15,338 nt of DNA from Flavobacteriaceae bacterium. Its GTDB lineage: Bacteria; Bacteroidota; Bacteroidia; Flavobacteriales; Flavobacteriaceae. The position numbers and the translations under genes were made by a program. Positions 1 through 5,750 of this stretch are shown piece after piece. The stretch is from positions 1 through 15,338 of the forward strand of contig JABDQK010000077.1 in the NCBI GenBank assembly GCA_013042255.1, given 5' to 3'. The notes below the pieces were generated by a model that made no database searches, was not told where the DNA came from, and worked only from the letters and a program-made list of their open reading frames with translations. How positions within the stretch are numbered: the stretch's first letter is position 1; each line of letters begins with the position of its first letter.

Positions 1-370
1 GATTACACTATAAATAAGTTGATTAAGACACTTATGAAAAGATGTTGATAAACTGAATAAACAACAATTAGTTTATAAGTTTATCTCATTCTGAGTGTTA
101 ACTTCACCTTCTTTTAAGTGAATAAGAACCTATTAACTTTTAAGGATTTTATTTTGGAAATTTCAGAATATATATAACTGCACAATTTCTATTAAATACC
201 AGAAACAAAAAGCAAAATCTTATTGTTTAGCTATCAACATTTTTAAAAAACAAAAAAGGGTTGTAAATCAAAGGATTAAACAAAACATTATTTTAACAAT
301 GTTAACAAGTTTAATCAGATGTTTTAAGTAGCAGGATTTGTACCTTAGTACATAATTTATCTGTAAACAA
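1..370. other. AT-rich non-coding region upstream of rpiB
   Basis: No plausible gene was found on either strand; the only open frame reaching into it is a minus-strand shadow over the rpiB start. The stretch is clearly more AT-rich than the genes. It holds one sequence one mismatch from a DnaA box (TGTTGATAA at 43-51, reverse complement TTATCAACA) and GTTAAC sites near 98 and 300. No clear Bacteroidota TAnnTTTG promoter box could be assigned to rpiB, although its promoter must lie here or further upstream. Confidence 0.6.
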
Positions 371-802
371 ATGAAAATCGCCATTGGAAATGACCACGCC
401 GGAACAGAATATAAACTAGCAGTAGTCGGCTTGCTTAAATCCCTCAATATTGAAGTTATCAACCACGGTACTGATAGTTCGGATAGTGTGGATTATCCCG
501 ACTTTGTTCATCCGGTTGCAAAGGACGTAGAAGAAGGAAATGCTGAAATTGGAATAATCATTTGTGGAAGTGGAAACGGCGCATCTATGACTGCCAATAA
601 ACATCAGAAAATCAGAGCTGCCCTTTGCTGGAATAAAGAGATCACTGAACTGGCCAGAGCCCATAACGATGCTAATATACTGAGCTTGCCGGCCAGATTT
701 ATTTCCCTCCATCAGGCATTGGATATGGTAAAGATATTCTTAAATACTCCCTTTGACGGAGGCCGGCACGAAAGAAGAGTTGAAAAAATCGCCTGTTCCT
801 AA
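371..802 (+). CDS. rpiB: Ribose-5-phosphate isomerase B (RpiB/LacAB family)
   Basis: This is a cytosolic sugar-phosphate isomerase that interconverts ribose 5-phosphate and ribulose 5-phosphate in the non-oxidative pentose phosphate pathway. The 143-residue protein has the normal family length. It shows the N-terminal phosphate-binding GNDHAG (residues 6-11), the DYPD segment (41-44), the CGSGNGAS loop with the catalytic-type Cys65 (65-72), the AHNDAN segment with His98 (97-102), and the C-terminal GGRHERR (130-136) that contributes phosphate-binding Arg residues. LacA/LacB galactose-6-phosphate isomerases share the fold, but Cys65, His98 and the lack of a paired second subunit gene favour RpiB. 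The ATG at 371 is the only sensible start. No strong ribosome-binding site is visible, as is usual in this phylum. The CDF gene follows after 43 bp on the same strand. Confidence 0.95.
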   Translation: MKIAIGNDHAGTEYKLAVVGLLKSLNIEVINHGTDSSDSVDYPDFVHPVAKDVEEGNAEIGIIICGSGNGASMTANKHQKIRAALCWNKEITELARAHNDANILSLPARFISLHQALDMVKIFLNTPFDGGRHERRVEKIACS

Positions 803-806
803 CAGG
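792..806 (+). repeat. Short hairpin over the rpiB stop codon
   Basis: CCTGTT (792-797) and AACAGG (801-806) form a perfect 6-bp inverted repeat with a 3-nt loop that spans the TAA stop. A T-run follows only about 25 nt later (831-838), so this is not a classical terminator. It may stabilise the 3' end or weakly attenuate read-through into the CDF gene. It could also be chance. Confidence 0.3.
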
Positions 807-845
807 AATTAGCAGTAAGCAGCCTCACTATATTTTTTTATTTGA

Positions 846-1757
846 ATGGCGCACTCACATCACCACCACCACCATCACCAAAAGCTGAGCGGTAAGAAAC
901 TGCTGATCTCTATTCTCCTGAATATTATTATTACCCTGGCACAGGTCATAGGAGGGATCATTTCTGGTAGTTTAGCACTCCTTTCAGATGCCCTTCATAA
1001 CTTCAGCGACGTACTTTCACTTATCATCAGTTATTTAGCAAATCGATTTACCAGCAAAAAAGCTTCTGTCACAAAAACTTTCGGTTATAAAAGGGCTGAG
1101 ATCATGGCTGCTTTCGTGAATTCTGCGACCCTGATTGTTATTGCCGTCGTCCTCATCAAAGAAGCTGTTGAGCGGTTTCTGCAGCCCGAGCCTATTGCCC
1201 CGGCCCTTGTCATATGGCTTTCTGCCCTGGGGATTCTTGTAAATGGTTTCAGCGTACTGCTTCTTAAAAAAGAGGCCGGCCAGAACATGAATATGAAATC
1301 TGCATATCTGCACCTGCTAACTGATATGATGGCCTCCGTAGCTGTCCTTATTGGTGGCTTACTGATGTACTTCTATCAATTGTACTGGGTTGATCCTTTC
1401 CTGACTATCGTTATTGGCCTCTACCTGATCTATATGGGATACGACCTGCTGAAGTCTTCTACGAAAGTACTCATGCTTTTTACCCCAGACCAGATTAAAG
1501 TGGATGATATCGTTAAAATTGTTGGGGACCACCCTGCCATTAAAAATGTACACCATGTGCACATCTGGCAATTAAACGAAAGGGAGATCCACCTTGAAGC
1601 CCATATGGATTTTTACGAAAACATTAATCTGAACACCTTCGATGATATATTGAAAGACATAGAAGAAAAAGTCTTTCATGAATTTGGTATTACCCACCTT
1701 AGTATTCAACCGGAATTTGGAAAATGTCATTCGAATGAGGTTATAGTACAGGATTAA
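846..1757 (+). CDS. Cation diffusion facilitator (CzcD/ZitB-type Zn/Co/Cd exporter)
   Basis: This is an inner-membrane antiporter that exports divalent metal, most likely Zn2+, in exchange for protons. The 303 residues start with a His-rich tail (His3 and His5-His11), followed by six predicted membrane helices (about 18-40, 45-66, 86-104, 118-140, 154-177, 183-202). The transport site is intact as the ZitB-type 2-His/2-Asp arrangement: His51-xxx-Asp55 in helix 2, with Asp48 nearby, and His156-xxx-Asp160 in helix 5. The cytoplasmic ferredoxin-like domain (about 210-303) carries HPAIKNVHHVHIW (229-241) and HLSIQPEFGKCH (284-295), which are typical metal-sensing residues of this subfamily. Cys294 and His295 may add a C-terminal metal site. 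The GNAT gene follows after 8 bp, so co-transcription is likely. Metal specificity cannot be read from sequence alone. Confidence 0.95.
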   Translation: MAHSHHHHHHHQKLSGKKLLISILLNIIITLAQVIGGIISGSLALLSDALHNFSDVLSLIISYLANRFTSKKASVTKTFGYKRAEIMAAFVNSATLIVIAVVLIKEAVERFLQPEPIAPALVIWLSALGILVNGFSVLLLKKEAGQNMNMKSAYLHLLTDMMASVAVLIGGLLMYFYQLYWVDPFLTIVIGLYLIYMGYDLLKSSTKVLMLFTPDQIKVDDIVKIVGDHPAIKNVHHVHIWQLNEREIHLEAHMDFYENINLNTFDDILKDIEEKVFHEFGITHLSIQPEFGKCHSNEVIVQD

Positions 1758-1765
1758 AACAACCT

Positions 1766-2206
1766 ATGGAAATTAAAATCAAGTCGTACAAAGATCTGAG
1801 TAAGGAGGAATTATATCGCATTTTGCAACTGAGAAACGAAGTCTTTATCGTAGAACAAAATTGCCCTTACCTCGATCTTGACAACCTGGATGAAAAGGCA
1901 TACCACGTACTGGGGTTTAACAAGGATGGAATATGCGCCTATACCCGTGTATTTCAGGCGGGGGATTATTTTAAAGATCCAAGTATAGGTCGGGTGGCTG
2001 TATCTAAAGCATCAAGAGGTTTGGGGTGTGGAAAAAAAATAATGCAGGCGTCTGTTGAATTCATAGACAGCAAGTGGCCCAACCAGCCCATAGTGCTTTC
2101 AGCCCAGCTTTATCTGAAAAAGTTTTACGAAGAACTAGGATTCAAAACCACAGGGGAGGAGTATCTGGAAGACGATATTCCCCATATTAAAATGATCAGG
2201 CCATAG
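1766..2206 (+). CDS. GNAT-family N-acetyltransferase, ElaA type
   Basis: This is a predicted cytosolic acetyl-CoA-dependent acetyltransferase; the substrate is unknown, as for most ElaA proteins. The 146 residues show the ElaA N-terminal signature LRNEVFIVEQNCPY (22-35), then the GNAT core IGRVAVSKASRGLGCGKKIM (74-93). The acetyl-CoA pyrophosphate loop there is Arg84-Gly-Leu-Gly87-Cys-Gly89. The LSAQLYLKKFYEELGF helix-strand unit (111-126) and EDDIPHIKM (135-143) are the usual ElaA C-terminal features. Length matches the family. It sits 8 bp after the CDF gene and ends inside a terminator hairpin, so it is probably the last gene of the rpiB-CDF-GNAT unit. Nothing in the sequence links it functionally to metal export. 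Confidence 0.9.
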   Translation: MEIKIKSYKDLSKEELYRILQLRNEVFIVEQNCPYLDLDNLDEKAYHVLGFNKDGICAYTRVFQAGDYFKDPSIGRVAVSKASRGLGCGKKIMQASVEFIDSKWPNQPIVLSAQLYLKKFYEELGFKTTGEEYLEDDIPHIKMIRP

Positions 2207-2230
2207 ATTTCTCCATGGCCTTGATTTTTT
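2198..2230 (+). terminator. Intrinsic terminator after the GNAT gene
   Basis: AGGCCAT (2198-2204) pairs perfectly with ATGGCCT (2215-2221) across a 10-nt loop, followed by TGATTTTTT. The stem begins within the last codons of the acetyltransferase gene. The opposite orientation lacks a good T-run, so it mainly serves the plus-strand unit; the minus-strand gene that ends at 2257 may use another signal. Confidence 0.7.
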
Positions 2231-2256
2231 ATAAGTTCAAATTAATTTTATAAACC

Positions 2257-2631
2257 CTAGATTTTAATCGGCGTTTTGTTAGTCAGGTTGATATCTTCCA
2301 ACAGGTTGTCTGTGAATTTATAATGCCCTTTAGTAGTAATGATCCTGAAGGCATCAGATTTCATCCGGCTGAGCGCATCGAGAAAGACCCATTTTGTTTT
2401 TAACAACTGGGGCTCATCTGTTTTTAAACTAATCTCAAAAAAATACCTTTTTCCGTCTTTGTTAGCCACAATATCCGGAGTAACTGTTGTTCCGTTCTTT
2501 TTTCTCAAAAAGGATTTGGGCTTTTCGTATCCGTCGAGATCAACCCTGATCGTGTCAAAACCCCGGGCCTCAAGGTGATGAACGGATTTCTCAATAAAGT
2601 CTGAGTGCTCTTTTTTGTCTGCTTTTACCAT
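2257..2631 (-). CDS. Hypothetical protein with PD-(D/E)xK-like pattern
   Basis: This is a small soluble protein of unknown function, 124 residues when started at the ATG at 2629-2631. I recognise the style of a conserved flavobacterial hypothetical but no named family. From that start: a charged N-terminal helix KKEHSDFIEKSVHHLEARGF (6-25), a TPDIVANKDGKRYFFEISLK segment (51-70), a basic helix KTKWVFLDALSRM (78-90), and IITTKGHYKF (97-106). Pro52-Asp53 followed by Glu66 and Lys70 recalls restriction-endonuclease-fold nucleases, but the spacing is ExxxK rather than ExK, so activity is uncertain. An upstream ATG at 2703 would add 24 hydrophobic residues. I rejected it because that segment is unlike the rest and begins inside an inverted repeat. 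A nuclease or nucleic-acid-binding role is only an inference. Confidence 0.75.
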   Translation of the reverse strand: MVKADKKEHSDFIEKSVHHLEARGFDTIRVDLDGYEKPKSFLRKKNGTTVTPDIVANKDGKRYFFEISLKTDEPQLLKTKWVFLDALSRMKSDAFRIITTKGHYKFTDNLLEDINLTNKTPIKI

Positions 2632-2701
2632 AGTGGAAAAGATACAAAAAAATGATGAGACGCCCAATTTCAGAAAGCTGATTAACAGTGTGTTAAGATT
2701 C

Positions 2702-2736
2702 ACAGCAAAGTAATTTATGGGATAATCCTTTGCTGT
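2702..2736 (-). repeat. 9-bp perfect inverted repeat between two minus-strand genes
   Basis: ACAGCAAAG (2702-2710) and CTTTGCTGT (2728-2736) are perfect complements across a 17-nt spacer, which itself can form a small TTAT/ATAA stem. It starts directly after the stop of the oxidoreductase gene and lies upstream of the small hypothetical gene. No T-run follows on the minus strand, so it may be a transcript 3'-end hairpin or an operator rather than a standard terminator. Confidence 0.5.
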
Positions 2737-2737
2737 T

Positions 2738-3808
2738 TCATAAAGAAATTGTCTTTCCCTTCTTCACGGATTCATCCGCAGCCAGGACTACTTTCAGGCT
2801 AAATACTACGTCTTTAAGGTGAGAGGAGAGGTCAGTGTTTTGACGAATGGCATTTAAAAATAATTTTTGTTCTAATAGACACAACTGGTCGTGATCAGGT
2901 TCATCCTTGGTGGAAATATACTTGTCTTTCTTGAGAAAACTGCCCTGAGCATCCAGTTCACTATAATGGATTTTCAAGGCTCCGGTTCGGGTATGCCCTT
3001 CCACATCATCAGATGAATCCAGTTGTGCATCTGTGATAGAAACACAACCTTCAGGGCCTATTACATCTTTGACAAAAAAAGCAGTCTCACTCATCATAGG
3101 CCCCCACCCGGCTTCGTACCACCCCACCGATCCATCTTTAAAACGCACCTGCAACTGTCCGTAATTGTACATCTTGGGATCAATCTCATCAGACAGCTTC
3201 GCGCCAATAGCAGAAACGCTCACCGGTTCTGATCCGGTCATCAAACACATTACATCAATATAATGCACACCGCAATCTACAATAGGCGACATCGATTTCA
3301 TCAATTGCTTATGGGTATACCACTGGGGACCCGAGCTCTGCTGATTGAGGTTCATCCTCATAACCAATGGTTTTCCCATGGTCCTGGCAATCTCGATAAA
3401 TTGCTTCCAGGCAGGATGTACCCTAAGGATATAGCCAACTACTAGTTTTCTGTCTAATCTGGAGGCGAGAGCTATAAGTTCCTCTGCCTTTTCAACCGTC
3501 TCCGCCAGGGGTTTTTCCACAAAGACATGCGCCCCTGCTTTCAGTGCCATTTTCACATACTCATAGTGCGTATCCGGATAGGTATTCACAGAAACGGCGT
3601 CAGGATTAGTGGCCTTAAGTGCCGAGCCGTAATCTGAATAGGTGGGTAACCCCCCCAGAGCCTCAGACAGCTCTTCCCTGCTTTGTGGAGACCGACTAAC
3701 CAATCCCACTATCTCGAATTCATCAAGATGATGATACGCCCTGGCATGACTGGCGCCCATATGGCCACAGCCCACTACCAGGACCTTGATTTTGTCTGTT
3801 TTATTCAT
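2738..3808 (-). CDS. Gfo/Idh/MocA-family NAD(P)-dependent oxidoreductase
   Basis: This is a predicted cytosolic dehydrogenase or reductase acting on a sugar, cyclitol or related polyol; the substrate is unknown. The 356-residue length is typical. The N-terminal Rossmann fold opens with VLVVGCGHMGASHARAY (9-25, GxGxxG-like at 13-18). The conserved VFVEKPLA (95-102) includes the family Lys99. The C-terminal domain has the DxGxHxxD pattern as DCGVHYID (Asp178, His182, Asp185), which carries the catalytic residues in many members, so the enzyme appears intact. It is the last gene of the likely four-gene operon, 79 bp after the fructosamine-kinase-like gene; that gap is wider than the others, so co-transcription is less certain. 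No signal peptide is present, so it is not one of the Tat-exported relatives. Confidence 0.92.
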   Translation of the reverse strand: MNKTDKIKVLVVGCGHMGASHARAYHHLDEFEIVGLVSRSPQSREELSEALGGLPTYSDYGSALKATNPDAVSVNTYPDTHYEYVKMALKAGAHVFVEKPLAETVEKAEELIALASRLDRKLVVGYILRVHPAWKQFIEIARTMGKPLVMRMNLNQQSSGPQWYTHKQLMKSMSPIVDCGVHYIDVMCLMTGSEPVSVSAIGAKLSDEIDPKMYNYGQLQVRFKDGSVGWYEAGWGPMMSETAFFVKDVIGPEGCVSITDAQLDSSDDVEGHTRTGALKIHYSELDAQGSFLKKDKYISTKDEPDHDQLCLLEQKLFLNAIRQNTDLSSHLKDVVFSLKVVLAADESVKKGKTISL

Positions 3809-3887
3809 AAGGATTAAAGAAATTATAAACGACAGCCACCTAAAGATATGGAAAAAGCAGTTCTCTTTTTACAGGGCAGGCAGGGGT

Positions 3888-4748
3888 TTAAAAGTATCGC
3901 CTTACAATACCCCGTACAGAGGAAGCGTAAGAAGCGCCAAAGATATTGAGGTGCACCAGCAGGTAATACAATTGATAGAGTTCAATTTCTGTCTGGCTGG
4001 GCATGGGATCATCAGAAGTTTCCTCATATGCACGGTAAAATGAGGAAGAAAAACCCCCGAAGAGCCGGGACATCGCAATATCCATCCCCTGATGGGAATA
4101 ACTTACGCTGGGATCAATCAGGTAAGGAGTACCGTTTTTTGCAATAAGGAAGTTTCCACCCCAGAGATCCCCGTGTATAAGTGAGGGCTCACAGGGGCTA
4201 GAAATATCATGTAGTCGCATTTCTACTTTGTCAGCCAAAGGAATTTCTCTTTTACTCAGAAGACCCTTGTCATATGCCATTTTCATTTGTGGGAGTAGTC
4301 GACTAGAAGTGTAGAATCCGGCCCAGTTATCGGCGCGGACATTGTATTGGGGAAGAGAACCGATAAAATTATCTGTCTCCCAACCGAAGCTTGCTGCCTT
4401 TACGGTATGGAGCCCGGCCAGTTGCCGCCCAAGCTGGATCATGTCTTTTTCAGCCGGACTTTTAGATTCGATGTATTCCAGGAGCAAACATCCTCCTGTT
4501 TCCATTTTCGAAAGGTGTATTGCCCTGGGCGCATTAATAAACCCAGCAGCAGCAATGGCCTCAAGACCCTCTTTTTCAGCTTTCAGCATGGGATATCCCG
4601 TATCTCCGGCCTGGTACTTACAAAAGAATTGATCAGCCCCCGATGTAATTTTTAGAGCCGTAGAGATATCGCCACCCGAAACCGGCACAAGAGATGTAAT
4701 TTTAAGGCCGAGAGAGGATTCAATATGCTTTTTCAGCTCCTTTTCCAT
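3888..4748 (-). CDS. Fructosamine/ketosamine kinase family protein
   Basis: This is a predicted cytosolic kinase of the FN3K family, which phosphorylates the sugar of fructosamines or ribulosamines and so promotes deglycation of amines and proteins. The 286 residues match the family length. Visible features are VSGGDIST (23-30), the nucleotide-binding Lys44 in FFCKYQ with Glu57 downstream, the hinge-like LLLEYIE (88-94), the catalytic loop LIHGDLWGGNFL (190-201) with Asp194 and Asn199, and the metal-binding LIDPSVSYSHQGMDIAMSRLFGGF (210-233) with Asp212. All expected aminoglycoside-phosphotransferase-fold catalytic residues are present. The start lies 3 bp after the stop of the metallo-beta-lactamase-fold gene, so the two are probably translated together. 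A weak AAAAAG/CTTTTT hairpin (3852-3870) lies after its stop. The true substrate, protein-bound or free amine sugar, cannot be decided from sequence. Confidence 0.92.
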   Translation of the reverse strand: MEKELKKHIESSLGLKITSLVPVSGGDISTALKITSGADQFFCKYQAGDTGYPMLKAEKEGLEAIAAAGFINAPRAIHLSKMETGGCLLLEYIESKSPAEKDMIQLGRQLAGLHTVKAASFGWETDNFIGSLPQYNVRADNWAGFYTSSRLLPQMKMAYDKGLLSKREIPLADKVEMRLHDISSPCEPSLIHGDLWGGNFLIAKNGTPYLIDPSVSYSHQGMDIAMSRLFGGFSSSFYRAYEETSDDPMPSQTEIELYQLYYLLVHLNIFGASYASSVRGIVRRYF

Positions 4749-4751
4749 GGC

Positions 4752-5750
4752 CTATAACTCAAATTCCTTTCCAAATCCCGCAACGCGAAACCCATTGGAG
4801 ATCGTTTTTTTGTACTCTTCGCTTTCAGGGGACAGCAGGGGATTGGTGTGATTAAAATGGATAAAATAGATTTTTTTCTTTTCGTCCGGAGGAAGGGAGT
4901 TAAACAAAGCCATACTCTCAACAACAAAAGGATGTGGGATCTGCGAAAGGTCGCGGGTATTGAGCTCCTCTCCATTGAAAAAGGTCGCATCTAAAAATGC
5001 GTAATCCACTTCTGCAATCAGGGCAGTTATGTCTTGTTCCCACCTGCTCCATTTATCAATATCCGGGATAAAAAGTGCTTCTTTCGCTGGCCCTTTTATT
5101 CTGTAACCCACAGTTTCTGAATATTCGTCCCTGTGGGGCACCCTGACAGGTACAATGGAAAGGGAGGGGGTAAGATGCATAATGGAGTCTTCAGAAATTC
5201 CTTTTAAAACAATATTTTTCTGATTTACCAATTGATCCCAGGGGCCATTGTTTTGAAGAAAACCAATCATCCTGGGCATCGCATAAACCGGCACTTCGGA
5301 TGCATTAACCGCTTCTTTCCCAAAATACATGAGTCCGGTATAATGACCAATGTGTGCATGGGTAAGAAAAACACCGTCGGGCATTTGGTCTGCAGCTGTA
5401 TTTGCAACCCAATTTAAGTTGTGGAGCTGAGAAGTGATATCAGGAGTTGCTTCAAGGAGAAACCGCTTTTGGGCTTCTTTATCGACCAGGCCAAGAGAAA
5501 CAACTTTCCGGCCTGGATCCGGCTTATTAAAGAGATCGGCACAACAGCTCTTTTTACATCCCAGCTGAGGAGATCCGGCATCCTGTACCGTTCCCAGGAT
5601 AACCAGTTTTACTTCCTGATCAGCTTCTATAGTCTGTGATTTATTGAAATTGCCCTCGTGCTCCGCTTCCTTTTCTTTACAGGACCAGGCCAGTAATACC
5701 ACTATTGCAGCCCCGTGTCGAAACAATCGTATTAGGGGCCATATTTTCAT
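4752..5750 (-). CDS. PqqB-like metallo-beta-lactamase-fold lipoprotein
   Basis: This is a predicted membrane-anchored hydrolase of unknown substrate, 332 residues. The N-terminus has basic residues, a hydrophobic stretch and the lipobox LLAWSC with Cys24, so it is probably a lipoprotein. The mature part begins like PqqB with LVILGTVQDAGSPQLGC (49-65), including Cys65, Cys69 and Cys70, a possible structural metal site. The metal motif is HAHIGH (131-136): the usual HxHxDH with Gly135 replacing Asp. Other likely ligands are His206 (VPHRDE), Asp230 or Asp232 (FIPDIDKW), and His298 with His301 (IHFNHTN). No other PQQ biosynthesis gene is nearby, so a role in PQQ synthesis is not supported. Its ATG overlaps the upstream stop in an ATGA (5747-5750), indicating translational coupling with the phosphorylase-like gene. 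Confidence 0.85.
   Translation of the reverse strand: MKIWPLIRLFRHGAAIVVLLAWSCKEKEAEHEGNFNKSQTIEADQEVKLVILGTVQDAGSPQLGCKKSCCADLFNKPDPGRKVVSLGLVDKEAQKRFLLEATPDITSQLHNLNWVANTAADQMPDGVFLTHAHIGHYTGLMYFGKEAVNASEVPVYAMPRMIGFLQNNGPWDQLVNQKNIVLKGISEDSIMHLTPSLSIVPVRVPHRDEYSETVGYRIKGPAKEALFIPDIDKWSRWEQDITALIAEVDYAFLDATFFNGEELNTRDLSQIPHPFVVESMALFNSLPPDEKKKIYFIHFNHTNPLLSPESEEYKKTISNGFRVAGFGKEFEL

Noticed and set aside
849..881. Run of His codons resembling an engineered affinity tag
   Set aside because: It sits at the natural N-terminus of a CDF transporter, a family with His-rich tails, uses mixed codons and is flanked by native sequence. No vector sequence is present.
2632..2703. Longer hypothetical protein starting at 2703 with an apparent signal peptide
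   Set aside because: The hydrophobic 24 residues end abruptly before a soluble charged helix, and the start falls in an inverted repeat. The ATG at 2629-2631 is more credible.
4752..5750. Assignment as PqqB in PQQ biosynthesis
   Set aside because: The N-terminal resemblance is real, but it is a predicted lipoprotein and no pqqA, pqqC, pqqD or pqqE gene is nearby.
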